DNA of 64,000 bases from positions 10,645,931 through 10,709,930 of the forward strand of contig CM060342.1 of assembly GCA_030674155.1 (NCBI GenBank), read 5' to 3'. Under the pieces are notes generated by a model. That model did not search any database, was not told where the DNA came from, and worked only from the letters and a program-made list of their open reading frames with translations. A program made the position numbers and the translations under genes. The DNA comes from Stramonita haemastoma (lineage: Eukaryota > Mollusca > Gastropoda > Neogastropoda > Muricidae). This document shows, piece after piece, positions 11,651 through 41,200 of the stretch. Each line of letters begins with the position of its first letter. Position 1 is the stretch's first letter.

Positions 11651-12010
11651 TCTGAAAGTTCGAACTCAGATGGAGTGGTCTGGGTTGATTCACAGCTCTC
11701 GTAAACAAAAGAGAATGCGCAGTAACAAAAGTGCTTGATATTTTTAGAAAAAATAACTCATTATCTCTAATTCAAATACAATATAAAACAGTTTGAGCTG
11801 TCTTTATTTGCAATCATAATCATTATTTTCTGGAAAAATTAACGAGTCTTTAGGATTAAAGAAATTGAGATATTCCACGTTGCCAGGAGCGGAATGATTT
11901 TTATAGGTATAATGCGCATGTCTTCAAATGGGTAGCAGAAAACTACTACTTCCGGTTCCATCGCCATCTTCACCGGTGAATCGTCTGCACTGCCTGCATC
12001 TACAACAAAA
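11651..12010. promoter_or_regulatory. Bidirectional promoter, STYXL1/MDH2
   Basis: Only 360 bp separates the two start codons. On the MDH2 side there is an ETS/GABP-type core ACTTCCGG at 11948-11955 and a YY1-type CGCCATCTT at 11962-11970, about 40-60 bp before the MDH2 ATG. This pair is typical of nuclear genes for mitochondrial proteins. ATGCGCA motifs near 11712 and 11912 resemble NRF-1 half sites. No TATA box is evident. Transcription start sites cannot be fixed from sequence alone. Confidence 0.75.
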
Positions 12011-21488
<9,478 letters not shown>

Positions 21489-23215
21489 TCACCTCTACGT
21501 CCTTACTGGCCTTCTTCACGCGATCATTTGACCACTTTTTTTTTGAGGACTGGAGGAAAAAAGGGGGGGATGGAGTATATGTGTGTGTGTTTGTGTGTGT
21601 GTGCAGAAACAACCTTCGCTGAGTAGAAATCCTCTCTTGATATATATATAGAATCATTGACCGCCTAGGGAAAGTAGACGAGACTGTGCGCCCCCTTACC
21701 CCCTCTTTTTTTCTTTTTTTTCTCATAGTTTTAAGATGTTGACTGTATAAACCAGTCTGTGGAAAGAAAAGGACTTTTGAGGGCTGCAATAGAAGAGCAT
21801 AGCAGAATCCCAAATCTGCTGTCTCTCAGAGCACAGTGGCAGAGTGGTGATCAAAAAGGAAGGTTGCTCCTCATTCATTATCTATCATGAAGTCTCATTA
21901 TGACATAGATTGTCTGCTTTGGTGGTCTTTTTTCGTTGAACTTTTTGTCTCCATTTACACAAATACTTGGATTTTTTTTTTTTTTTTTTACAGAAGTGTG
22001 ACTAGGTGGGGTCTGCATCATATCAGAGATATTTTGAAAAATCTTACAGAAGTAGTATGATATATCTGTTATATTTTGAAAAATATCATAAGGAAGCATG
22101 ATAAGTTGGGGTTTTTTATAACCATTATACAGACAATCTTTAAGGGATGTAGGCACCCACACCTGTATTGAACCCATCAGAGAGGGTTTTTTTTTTAATC
22201 TTTAAGGATGAATGCACGCACACCTGTATTAAACCCATCAGAGAGGAAATTTTTGAAAAAGTCTTTGAGAAGAATCATGACAGTTGAGGCACAGGTTTTA
22301 TATATATCTATCAACCATGTTTGGAGAGATTGAATGGGCAAGGCAGTACCTGTGTCACAATTTGGTTCCTGTAAAATCTCCGGTGCAAAACTGACAGTGT
22401 ATAAGGCCTAGAAACAAGGGCGTTATTCAGGGTAAAATTTTTACCCCAAGCATGTTTATAAGATTGTCAACATTTTGATGTTGTTTAAATGTATGTGTGA
22501 CCCCAGGAGCTGTGGAGATATGTTTGTAGTATAATCATCTTGGTTCACCTCTGCTTCAGATAGGAGAAAAGACAGTGCAGAATACCTGGGTCATAGCTCC
22601 ACTGGCAATTCTTTTTCATAGGGGAAATCTGTCGCCAGCAAACGTGGATGAATACGTAAATGGGCTTTGGGGATGGTTCTGATCTCACTTCTTGGGTTTA
22701 CAGATTACTGTTTGTGAATATATATGTATATTATTTTGTTGAGAGTTTATTTCAGGTTACTATTTATTTATTTATTGTTACTATTTATGTAGTTATTATT
22801 TGTATATTATTTTTGTTACTGACTTTGTTACTTTATACAAAGAGCTGCTTATGTCTATTTCTTACTTCATTCTGAAAGCTGTATATTCATATTTTTTACT
22901 CTTGGGGGATTTATTTGTTTTGGGTTTGTTTTTTTTATATACTTCAGATGCAGAAACAAAGGCTACATTTTTTGTGATAAACGTAAACTGGCCTACTTTT
23001 TTTCAGTTTTATTTCACAACATTTGTATGTTAGGTTCTAGTCTGTCCCTCTTTTTACACGTTGTCGCAGAAGTATAGACTTGTTTTCTTGCTCTTACCTT
23101 TTTGATGTACATGGTTCTGTAGATGTGGATACTATTAGGAATGGGAGAGAAACTTGGCTGCGATTGGATGTGCAGTTTGTACCTGTTTTTGACACACTGT
23201 GCTGAAATGCTATAG

Positions 23216-23221
23216 AATAAA
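23216..23221 (+). terminator. Candidate MDH2 polyadenylation signal
   Basis: AATAAA about 1.7 kb past the MDH2 stop, followed by T/G-rich sequence. It is the first canonical hexamer of good context in this AT-rich 3' UTR-like stretch. A nearer noncanonical site is possible. Confidence 0.4.
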
Positions 23222-24509
23222 AGATTTTTGAGGAGAACCCGCTGTGTACCTCAGTATCTTATCAGAATGAGAGTGAAAAAGATGAAGAGTGTGTTCATGT
23301 CTGAGAGAAAGAGTTTCTGGAACAGATAGACAGGTCTGCTTAAATCATGATGATGATACATGTATCAGATTTTCATACATATTGTATATATGTACGAGTG
23401 TGCATGCATAGTATATCAGACTGAAATCTTGCTGTAGCCTTTACCTTCTAAACATTTCATGCGACAGTTCATCCATTTCACACTGACAAGTACAAAAGAA
23501 CAGTTCTGAACAATCCATCTGAACAGTGATGTGGAAAAAGATAGCATGTTGCTATTTTTGCTAATGAAGGATGACAGTGTGTGAACATTATTGTCAACGT
23601 AATGCATCATCATCATGATTTAAGCAAACCTGCCTACTGTACAATTTTTTCATGTTTTTACGATTTTTTTATATACAAAAATATGCTTTTACTGATGAAA
23701 ATGATTCTGACAACCACGAAAAAAAGGGGGAGATAAAAGTGAAACCACAACAAATAGATTGAGAGATGTAACTCTTCCATGCTGATTACTTAGCTTCTCT
23801 GTGTTGTGTTACATTGCCAGTCATCACTAGGTAGCAAGTGAACTTTCTGTGTTGAATCCCCCTGCAAAGTACCAACAATGGGTATCAGGTTTATGAAAGG
23901 GATAGACCAGCAGCTCTATGGCAGAGGGGTGAAGGGGGATGGTAGGAAGAGGGTAGGGGAGAGTATGTGGGGGGCTTTCATTCACCGGCAAGACATGATG
24001 ACCTTTTGACCTCTCAACACTTCCCCCTCCCCCCTACACACACCCCCCTCCCTTCCTCTTTCCCCACTTCACCACTTCTATCTCTATCTCTCTCTCACAA
24101 GGTATGTTCATACTGCCACTTGTGGCTACTGTGCAGACAGACAACAACAAAAATTGTGGACACACCCAACCCTCTTCATTTATACTTGGCTTGCCAAAGG
24201 TATTCATACTGCCACAGGCGTGCACAGATAAACCCTCCCACAGTGCACAGATAAACCCTCCCACAAAAAGAAAAAAAAGCTGTGTTCTTGCTCCACTTCA
24301 TCCATGTGTAGTGCAAGGGGTCCCCATCTTTTTATATTAGTAAAAATCCTTCAGGTTACAGCAGCTGTTTTTTATCGCCTTGTCAGGGTAGTGTTTACCA
24401 TAAGAACCAGCAGGCTGACCAGCCTCCCCCTTCGGTCTCATGGACAGCCTCTCTCTCTCTCTCTCTCTCTCTCGCATGCATGCACACACGCACACACACA
24501 CACACACGT

Positions 24510-24850
24510 GGGGGACGGGATAGCCTAGTGGTCAGAACAATGTGTACGCAATTTGACGACCTGGGTTCTATTCCAATTCAAGGGGATTTTTCCTCTGGAG
24601 TTAACATCAGTGTTGACCACTCCCCTTAAAAGACCAGATGAGACTATAAATCGAGGCCCTGTGTGCTAACACATGCAGAACATCTTGTGCACACGTTAAA
24701 TCCTGTTCCGCTTTTCGTAAGAGTAGGCCATCATGTACCGGTGGGAACAGATGACATGATTTACAAAAACTATACACATGGTGACTGGATGTAAAAAAGC
24801 ACACAAGTACCTATTCCATTATCCTTGATATAAAAGAATAAATAAACACA
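24510..24850 (+). mobile_element. tRNA-derived SINE, family A
   Basis: Near full length: GGGATAGCCTAGTGGTCAGA head, family A centre, and tail GATATAAAAGAATAAATAAA. Confidence 0.85.
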
Positions 24851-24934
24851 CACACAAACTCTCTTGTGTCTGACGCACACACACAACTGTCAAATTCACA
24901 CACAGTCAATCTCTCTCTCTCTCTCTCTCTCTCT

Positions 24935-25715
24935 GGACGAATAGCCTAGTGGTCAGAATATTACACTGGCAATTTGACAACCCGGGTTCGATTCCGGTTC
25001 CAATCCAATCCAATCCAATTATGTTGCTTATAGCCCCCGCCGACCACATAGGCCATATCAGGGCTGTCACCTCGTCATATTTTAAAACTCGAATTAAAAA
25101 CCAACTCAACTGTCCTTGCTTGTATCGACGCCCCGGTCAACCATAAGGGTCAGCCCAGGATGGCCACCACGTCGTGGGAAAACCCACATTGATCTCACTT
25201 AAAACGAGATAATACCAAAACCAGATTCCTTAAAACAACCTTGTCCTTAGAGAACAACCATACCACTTTCGCTCATATCAAACGGAAAAAGCCTGATTCT
25301 CTCAGGAAGTTAAAAATGGTGTCCGGTGGAACATCCCGAAAGAGGATCTTTAGGGAGTCTGCGGTAAAATGCTTGTGCCTAATATCCTGAACATCCCAAC
25401 ACTCCAGGAGCAGATGCCTGATGGCGTCGATTCCGGTCGAGGAGATTTTTCTCCTGGAGTTAACATCAGTGCTGACTCCACTCTCCCCAAAAGTCCTTTG
25501 GATGAGACTGTAAACCGAGGCCCCATGTGCGAACACACGCAGAACATCTTGCGCACACGTTAAATCCTGTTCTGCTTTTCGTAAGAGTAGGCCATCATGT
25601 GCCGGTGGGAACAGATGACATTTACAAAACTGCATACACATGGGGATTGGATGAAAAAAAAAGCACAAGAGTGCTTATTCCATTACCCTCGATATAAAAG
25701 AATAAATCAAATCAA
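24935..25715 (+). mobile_element. Family A SINE split by a LINE insertion
   Basis: The 5' part (24935-24998, ATAGCCTAGTGGTCAGAATA, GGTTCGATTCC) resumes at 25427 and runs to the AATAAATCAAATCAAT tail. The break falls just after the B-box-like motif. Confidence 0.88.
24999..25426 (-). mobile_element. 5'-truncated non-LTR retrotransposon (LINE) inserted in a SINE
   Basis: 428 bp flanked by the 11-bp direct repeat TCGATTCCGGT (24988-24998 and 25427-25437), a target-site duplication. On the minus strand it opens in the last coding part of a LINE polyprotein (IRHLLLECWDVQDIRHKHF, then LRESGFFRLI and a stop near 25273). It continues through a 3' UTR and ends in (ATTGG)n. The His/Cys segment followed by a FLRE.G..R.I ending is typical of the C-terminus after the reverse transcriptase in CR1/I/RTE-like elements. 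The clade is not resolved. 3' ends of the same family lie at 53840-54050 (-) and about 41175-41240 (+). Confidence 0.88.
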
Positions 25716-25721
25716 TCAAAT

Positions 25722-25724
<3 letters not shown>

Positions 25725-25783
<59 letters not shown>

Positions 25784-25825
25784 TTTTCTTCTCTCCCTTT
25801 TCTCTCTGTCTCTATCTCTCTTGCT

Positions 25826-25877
<52 letters not shown>
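25725..25877. repeat. (CT)n(CA)n microsatellite
   Basis: Compound dinucleotide tract following the SINE tail. Confidence 0.95.
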
Positions 25878-25878
<1 letters not shown>

Positions 25879-26431
25879 TGCTCTCTCATTCCTTACAGCA
25901 CTTGTTGTACATCCACTGTCACCATACATGTTCATGTCATGTGAAAATCTGTGCCCTTAGTGGTACAGTCAGCCATCCTCCCTCTCCACTACCCATCTCC
26001 ACCCACCCTACCCCTGTTACCCAGTGGAATGAAACTGTACTACTCTTACCACTGAGAGGGCACATGATGATGTAAACTGTGTCCTGATAAAAAGGAAAAC
26101 ACCCACAGAACTCTAAACTCACTTACACTTTTCAGAACCAACAAGATTATAATAAACGAACAGGTAAAGTTTCATGATCACTTAGTCTTAGTTTGTCCCA
26201 TTCTATACTAATTGGAGACTTTGAGTCAAATACCATTTTTAGGATTAATTGCAGCGGAAAAAATATTGATTTTTTTAAATGAAAAAAGATAACACAAAAT
26301 AGCTGTAAATATTGTTTTATTTTCAGCTTTAAAATTTCTGAACTTTGAATTCATTTTTTGAAGAAGCCCTTTTAAAACAGAGACTGAGGTCCTTAAGATC
26401 CTTACATTTTCATCCATTATGTCTGCATGAA

Positions 26432-26495
<64 letters not shown>

Positions 26496-27696
26496 CACAT
26501 TTCTGTTTGGAGACTGTATCATTGATGAAAAAATGTGTGATTTTGTCATTAATTCATACGACATCTTTTCCTTTCTCGTCTGTCATCAGTCTCTTTCCTT
26601 TTTTAAATTACCCCTGAAGCAATCAAAATTCCCACAGCTTGTGTGTGCTGAATGACCCACCCTTCCTGTCGTTCTGCAATGGCCTTCACATTCATTGGGA
26701 TTTACACACAGTAGATATCCATCACACTGTGACCATCACTAATTGCTACCACATGTTAAAGCCTTTATCAGGCTAGAAGGAGAAACCCTGTAGAGTATCT
26801 GGAAGTAATTATAGCTGCTGGTATGTACTTAGAAGGAGGAAAAAGCCATCGAGCATGTGTGGCTGACCTGATTTCATAATGGAATGTGAAATGTAGGGGC
26901 AGTTTGTGTTCAGAGAGTCAGAATGCAAGAGGGTTAAAAGCAAAACCCAGCCATCAATCACCTATATTATCCACGAACATTCAGGGATCTACCATGTAGC
27001 TTTGCAGGGTTGTCTCAAATGTTCCAGGAACCGCAATACTAGGGATAATATTAAATAAATTTCATCTTCAGGGAAACAAAAAACTGCACCCCTTGCACTT
27101 AAGACAAAAGTTGCCATCATTTACCACACTCTTTCATACTCAACAAATTTGTTTTCATCAAAGCGTGTTTTTATTTTTTTAAAACAATGATTCCAAAACA
27201 TGTCATGCATCACCAACATTTTATTTCCCTGTCTGTATATCTCAGTATTTATATTCGATTTATCCTTACCTCTTGGTTGAACCATTTGCACAATGACTTT
27301 TTATAAATATACCAGTACATGCAAAAATATATCTGATTGTTGTTCTTAAGGGACTTGTTTGAGGTAGAGGATGACTCAAATTTTATCACATATAATCAAG
27401 TAATAAAACAAAACAAAACAAAAAAAACAAGTAATAAATCATATATCAACAGATTAACAACACAACTATTTAAATCCTGATTAATTACTCTACATCATCT
27501 GACCAAGAACTCTTGACCTCATAAATCCACACACTAAAGTACCAAACAAAAAAAACCCAAACAATTTTTTTTTTCATCCACAAAATTTGTTTATGCAATA
27601 TAAACTGTACATATCACGCATTGTGCAATATCACTCACTTTTTTCCACTTGAAATCACCCAGCACCAAGTGAACAGCAACACAAACAATATATATA

Positions 27697-27698
<2 letters not shown>

Positions 27699-27769
<71 letters not shown>
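27699..27769. repeat. (TG)n microsatellite
   Basis: About 35 TG units in the convergent intergenic region. Confidence 0.95.
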
Positions 27770-27771
<2 letters not shown>

Positions 27772-28624
27772 ATAATGTATGATTTTGTCCTGGAAATGTG
27801 CAGCATTATTCATCTATCACAGAAACACATAACAGAAATACTTTTCTGTTACCATTGCATTGCTAATGGACAATTTGGACAAGATCTGAAATACTGAAAG
27901 AATGTTTACATGTCAGATTCTTGAGTATTTCAGGAATGTTGAAACCATATTTTCAATACCAGCAGGATTAGAATAACGGTCAAGGATAAAAAAAAAACAA
28001 CCATTTTCACATCTCAAAGGGCTGAGAAAAGTGAAACATGAAGTGTGGTAGTGTTGCAAAAACATTTTGATTGTGATTACGCAGACAGTATTAGAAAGGA
28101 TTTTTTTATTTAGGAAAGAGAGAAAAACCAATGAGCTGTAAGTACTACTTCAAAGATGGTTTGTAAAGTTGAGAAATACTACAATTTAATTTGTAATGTT
28201 TTTTTTTCAAAACTTTTAATAAAACAAACAAAAAAAAGATTCCCTTGGACGGTACTATTGCCAGAGATAAGATGGATGAAGAAATGTTCTGAGCATTTTC
28301 ATTAAGAATACTGTTATAAATAAAAAACAATCAAAAATGTTAATGAAAATAATTCCATTAATTCCTTAACAAAGTTCATACACTGCAGCATGTCTTCTTC
28401 ACCAATCATCACTTTTCTGTAATACTGAAGAGAGGAGAAAAACATGCCTTTGGGACTAGAACATTTCCAAAAAATGTTTTCCATAAAACCAGCACAAACT
28501 CAAGACAATACGTATGTTATGGCAAATGTAAACCAAACCACCATAGCTCAGATCAGGGAACAGCAGCTCACCAAGATTTCCCCATCCCACACAACATTAA
28601 ACCAGGCGTCGTCAGGGTTCTACT

Positions 28625-35372
<6,748 letters not shown>

Positions 35373-35876
35373 CTTTGTTGGTATGCAGTATCAGTAGAGC
35401 TAACCCTACAAAAAGTTCCGTACGATTATTGAATTTTTTAACTTTAAGCTTTAAAAACAGAGTACTTTGACAAGAGAATACTCTTAATTAATTGTATATT
35501 GGACATACATGTAAAAAAAAAAAAAGAGAATGATTTTGACTCTCAGGAAAACTTGATTCTAAACTAAATATCCTATTCTTCGCACAGAGATATATTTAGT
35601 AACAATGATGTGATGTCAGTGAAGAGTGAAAACGCATGAAAAGTGGTCTTGTTATGAGTAAAAACCCGGCAGCACAAAAGAAATCGACGCACTCAGAAGA
35701 TCATCTGGAATTACGAGCTTTGTTGTTGATAGTGACGTTACAGTGACCGCGTGAAAGGAATGAAATAAATCGTTAACAGATCGAGCAGTCTGGTTCAGAG
35801 CATCATTGGTTGCTCACGCCTTGATTTTGTTTCTGCTGTGGTAGCATCCTGGTTGCGCATGCTGAAGATCGTGAAT
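35373..35876. promoter_or_regulatory. Bidirectional promoter, IFT20/KCTD10
   Basis: 504 bp between divergent start codons. Visible motifs are a CRE/ATF-like TGACGTTA at 35733-35740, an inverted CCAAT (ATTGG) near 35805, and an NRF-1-like TGCGCATGC at 35854-35862 just before the KCTD ATG. I see no convincing RFX X-box, the element expected for many ciliary genes. Confidence 0.65.
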
Positions 35877-36155
35877 ATGTCGGGGAATCTCACACAACGG
35901 TGATTAAAGGCAACACGTCCAAGTACGTGAAGCTGAACGTTGGTGGTTCCTTGTACTACACCACCATCAGCACTTTGATCAAACACGACACGATGCTGAG
36001 GGCGATGTTTAGTGGACGGATGGAAGTCCTCACAGACAGCGATGGTGAGTTTAGAGGGAAAAAAACAACAAAACATAACAACTTGATAATCATCAGATGA
36101 AAAGATGATCGTGTCGAGGGTATAGGTTCACCCAGTAATTTGATTGATCTACAAA

Positions 36156-36193
<38 letters not shown>

Positions 36194-36199
36194 TGATCA

Positions 36200-36231
<32 letters not shown>

Positions 36232-38242
36232 TGTGTGTGTGTGTGTGTGATCACTGTGTGTGTGTGTGTGTGTTGTTGTTGTCTTCAATTTAACGTCTGT
36301 TCTGTGTGTGTGTGTGTGTGGACAGGTAATGGTAAGAGATGGCGTATGTGTTATGGTTTCTCAAAAAATCTGTATGCTAATCAATGTATTGTGATTTTGA
36401 TATCAGAAAAAAAAAGATTATGTGACCGGCTAAAGCAGTTTCTATTTAATTTATGATCTATTCCTTAGTCTGGCGACCGTGAGGGCACCCCTGAAGACTT
36501 GACAACCAGTTCCCTCCATTCCTCTCACTGTTCTGCCTTTCTCAAAGTTTTGTTGAGTTCTACTAGGCCTGTCCATTCGCTGATGTTGTCCTCTCTTTTT
36601 CTTCCTCATTGGACAGTGCCTTTTAGTTTTAGTATTGTTTTTGGAAGTCCATTTGATCTTGTAACATGCCTGCACATGTCATGGTGTACCAAAGTGGTTT
36701 ACTTGGCTTGATTTCTGCCACTCTGATTATCCATTGATCTTTCATAACTGTCTCTTGTCAAACAAAGCTCTAGGCCTAGGCAATTTCTACTGTCTGGACA
36801 GTGGTTCAGTAGTTGACCTTAACTAGACCCTGTCAGTGTTACCATTGCTTTTGTAGCAGAAGCTGTAAAAGTTTAAAAAAATATAATCTAGCCCACTGTA
36901 ACCCAGCGCTGCTGTGTTGTGTGAAGAAAACCTGCCTTGGTATAGTCAGTGATATTGTGACACATGGCATGTTGTGCAGATCGATTGTTAAAATAAGTAG
37001 GCTAATAAAGTAATACACAGTTGTATCAGGTCTCTTGAAGACAAAATTATAAAATCACCAGAATGGCTCTGTGATGAAAGGGTCTAAAATGATTTTGAAC
37101 GTTTATTGTGATAGTTCACAAAAAGAACAAGAAAATCCCAATAGTACTAGTAGTCAGTCAGAAACAATCAGAATATGTTCTATACAACTACAAGGCTTTT
37201 AACTTTCAAGTTTTTTGACAACAGTAGTATTAAAATTTAAATCATGGCTGCTTAACAGTGGAGTGCTCAGCAAAGGCCTGTACTGTAGTGTTAGTGGAAT
37301 GAAACTATTGAGCTGGAAGGATTAATTGATTCAAAATACAGAAGCTGTATTATGTGTAACCAGAACTGAACATTGAACATGCTTCAGTCAGCATTAATAG
37401 ATGTGTGTGTGTATGAGTATGTGTGTGTGTGTGTGTGTGTGTGTGCGTGCACGCGCGCTTACATCGTTGCAAACACAACGATCATCATTGATATTTTCTT
37501 TGTTTTAGAGCATCAAGCAAACAATATTTTTTTTAAGTGTATACAATACATTACCATTGATCCTTTCAGAGACTTTTCAGCTTTCATTATTTGAAAAGGC
37601 CTAAGATTTGAAACATGATGGAACAATCAAAAGAGATTGTGGAGAATGGGTTTTTTGTGTTGTTTCAGTCATAAATAGTTGAAATACTAGTCTGATTAGT
37701 CACCTTTCATTTCCAGGCTGGATTCTGATTGATCGGTGTGGTAAACATTTTGGTACCATTCTGAACTTTCTTCGTGATGGCCACATTCCCCTTCCTGAGA
37801 ATCGGAGAGAGCTGCTAGAGTTGCAGCAAGAGGCCAAGTATTATCTTGTCCAGGACCTGTGTACTCTGTAAGTTTCCTCTGTTGGTGTGTTGCTGTATGT
37901 ATGTAACAGTGTCAGTCAGTCAGGACTTACACGAGTGTAGACCTTGATAATGATAAACGACATTATGTGTGTGAAGGAATTTGTAAAAGGAGTCTTGTTA
38001 GATAATGTACCATGTAAAATGCTGTCAGAAAGCAGTACACAGAAACAATAATATTTTCATTCATGAACTGTAAATTATCGGTTTAATACTGAATTAAAAT
38101 GTGATTTATGTTATGCAGGAGTGTTCAACATGGTTTACTTATGCTCTGAAATAATGAAAACAGTTGTTTTTTTTTAAAATTATTGAAGTACTTTGTAAAC
38201 ACAACTAGCATAGATCTGCTTTTGTGTGGATAAAATTAGCAG

Positions 38243-38273
<31 letters not shown>

Positions 38274-41200
38274 GTAATGAAAACATAAAAATAATGTTCT
38301 TCTTCAAATACTTAAATTATGATTTTGCCATGTTTTTCCCTATTATAGATTCATATTGTCATTTTTTTAGTTTTTTTGGGAAACAGAATGGTGTTTAATC
38401 TAATGCCAAATGTTTCGAAATGTGATCAACATTTTTACCCCTCAGGCAAAATGATTATACTTAGCTTTATTGAGTAAATTGATCTTTTTTGCTTGCTTTA
38501 GATTAAAACCCCCTCTTCCTTCTTCACAAACATATTGGATCAATAGATGAATCAAGTCTGTTGTCGTTAAAAATGCTATTGTGATTCATTCAGTTGGTCA
38601 ACCTGGCTTACTTGTAATGATTGTGGATGGTGTGCAGGATTGACCAGACTCTGAAGGGACGAGAAGAGCTGGAGCCACTGTGCAAAGTGCCCATCATCAC
38701 ATCCTCCAGGGAGGAACAGCAGCTGGTGGCCAGCACCTCCAAGGTAAGATGGGGCTATGGGAGGACTGAGGAATGTGCCTGTCAGGCAGTGAGGGTTGGA
38801 GGGTCATTCCCCCATCCCATCCCCTCATTCCTACCCTCACCATCCTCTCCCTCCCCCTCCTACCACCCTACACATCGATGTTGTTTGTCCTGGGTGCTAG
38901 TCTCTTGGAGAGATGATACAGTGAGGTCCTTTCATAGTCTTGCACGCAGATCAGTTTTCCATTCCATGTTTGGAAGAAGAGTGGGCCATCACAGGCTGGC
39001 AGGAATGGATGGCAAAAGAAAAACGGTGCACACTGATGTCATGCCTAGACATCTTACTCAAAAATTGCAATGCAGTAACCGTAATGGTAAGAAAACAGAA
39101 CTCGCACTCCAGAATGGGTGCTCCGGAATTTTTGTAAAGAAATAGAGAAGAAGAAATTGGGAAAGTAAATTTAGCAGGCATCTATTCAGGATCTTGGGGT
39201 TCTTTTGAGGGGCAGAGGAAGAAAAAATACGTGGTATTCTTGTAATCTGAATTAAAGTACTTTTGTTTGTTGACCAGTGTTTTTTTAGTTGGATTCATTT
39301 ATAAGCAAATTGTAGAAGGCTAATCACTTGATTTTTTGTTTGTTTTTGTTTTCAGCCTGTTGTAAAGCTCCTGTGCAATCGCCACAACAACAAGTACTCC
39401 TACACAAGGTAAGTGTGGACATTCTTAGGATTCTGTGCTTAAACAACATCGTGATATATTAATAGGTTTTTTTGGCAGCGTTTTCGTGTGTTCTGTGGGC
39501 TTACCTGTGCAATGTAAGGGAGAATGTTGTGTTTAATGCTTATGTGTTGTATGTTTTTTTAAAGGGGAGGTTAGTGTACTTGGTACATGTTGCCATATTG
39601 CTCATGTACACTTCATGTGTTTGTACATGTATGGTTGTGTATGTAATCTTGTGGCATGTAATGCAATGGAGAATAGTTAGTGTGAGGGTGGGGAAAATGA
39701 AAAAGGAGAGATGGCTGTTATCAGAGACACCATTTGTGGGTGGGTAGATGGTGGTGGTGAAGGAGCCAAAACATGTAAATGGTTATGGATTTATGTGGAG
39801 CTTTTTATCAGGTTAATTTTTTTTTGTGAACAAAGATCAATGTTAAATGAATTTATGGATACAAATTTGTTATTTTTCACATTCTTACTGAGACTGTTTC
39901 CTTTTTGCAGCAACTCAGACGACAACTTGCTGAAGAACATTGAGCTGTTTGAGAAGCTGTCTCTGCGGTTCCATGGACGCGTGTTGTTCATCAAAGACGT
40001 GATTGGCAGCAATGAAATTTGCTGCTGGTCGTTTTAGGGCACGGAGCCAAGATCACGGAAGTCTGCTGCACGTCCATTGTGTATGGGACGGACAAGAAAC
40101 ATACCAAGGTTAGTCGTGCTTTTCTTGTGTGTGTGTGGTCGGCACTGCGGTCACTTTTTGTAGTTAGGCATTCCCTAGCTTTACACCCTTGGGGGTCACT
40201 GAGAACATGCATTCTTGACTCACTCATCCCCTAGGAATCCCTGTGAATTGTTATGTGCACACGGATGAGGAGTTTGCATCTATGACTCTTCAAGTACCTT
40301 GCCATATAGGCAGCCAAACTCTGTCTTCAGAGGACGGTCACTTGTGTGTTATATTGAAGATTGCCCAGTTTTGTTTTGATGTGTTCTTAATCATTATTTT
40401 CAGACAGGGTTGAAAGAAATTGTTCTAAGAAATCAGCAGCAGCCTAAAAGTCATGTCATGAAATTTGTATCTTTAAAAAAGATTTTAAAAAAAAGGTCAG
40501 TTCTAAAAATCAACTAGGTGGTAGGTTGCCTTCATTCTTTTAGAATTAAGAAATGCCAGTATAGATCAACTGCTTAGAGAGAACTGATAGATAAATTTTC
40601 TGTAAGAAATTAAAAAAAATTTAAAAAAGAGATTCACTTGTTGCATTGATTGAACTGCTTTAAAAAACACAAACAAGATTTTTTTGCAGTTTTGTGATAA
40701 TTTTCCCCCATCTTTAGAATGTTCTCAGCTAAATGCGAGATTGAATTTAAGTTGGAGAGAGTGATTACAATACTGATGTAAAAAAATGTATTTACTGTGT
40801 AGCAAGAGTCTCACGTGTATATAGACTGTGTTTCTTAATTAAAATTATTGGGTAGTACCACATCTACACCCACAAATATGACCAATAGGTACATGAAACT
40901 ATGCGCATATAGGCCTGCAAGACTGGAAGCCAGACAACAGAACATGTGCTGCAGCCCTGCCTACTACATGAAGCACTCTGAAAGACAACCTGACCTGACC
41001 CATACCACCCCAGAGGCCAAGAAAGCTCTAGAGCAAATTGGCTGCAGGGTAGCGCTGCTCTCATTAAAAAAATTGACCTGTGTTGCTGATGAACAAAAAA
41101 AACCAAGAAAACTTACAGAAAATATCTCGCAAATTTGTGGTAATGCTCACCGTTAAACCGAGTTTAAAATTTTACAGGTGACAGCCCTGATATGGCATGT

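Larger units (their letters stand above)
23620..27000. repeat. Long duplicated block, copy 1
   Basis: Collinear with 44940-46715: shared AAACCTGCCTAC, AGTACCAACAATGGGTAT, AATGACCTTTTGACCTCTCA-type, GGACAGCCTCTCTCTC, CTTACAGCACTTGT, CAGCCATCCTCCCTCTCCAC, CTTTGAGTCAAA and GGATTAATTGCA. Further matches at 26600-27000 resume at 48450-48640 in the second locus. Copy 1 is lengthened by two SINEs and a LINE fragment. Confidence 0.85.
21489..28624. other. Convergent intergenic region MDH2 / IFT20
   Basis: Holds the MDH2 3' UTR (to about 23.2 kb), a long block related to 44.9-46.7 kb, two family A SINEs, a LINE fragment, and microsatellites at 25725-25790 (CT), 25827-25877 (CA), 26435-26492 (CA) and 27699-27769 (TG). 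No further coding exon was recognised. Confidence 0.7.

Noticed and set aside
24515..24580. tRNA gene calls at SINE heads (also 4500, 52860, 53270, 56325, 29795)
   Set aside because: A- and B-box-like motifs are present, but the cloverleaf does not close and each is followed by a SINE body and A-rich tail.
38621..39145. 174-codon open frame
   Set aside because: It is KCTD10 exon 3 (38638-38743) reading through its donor into intron; the exon ends at 38743 by phase and GTAAG.
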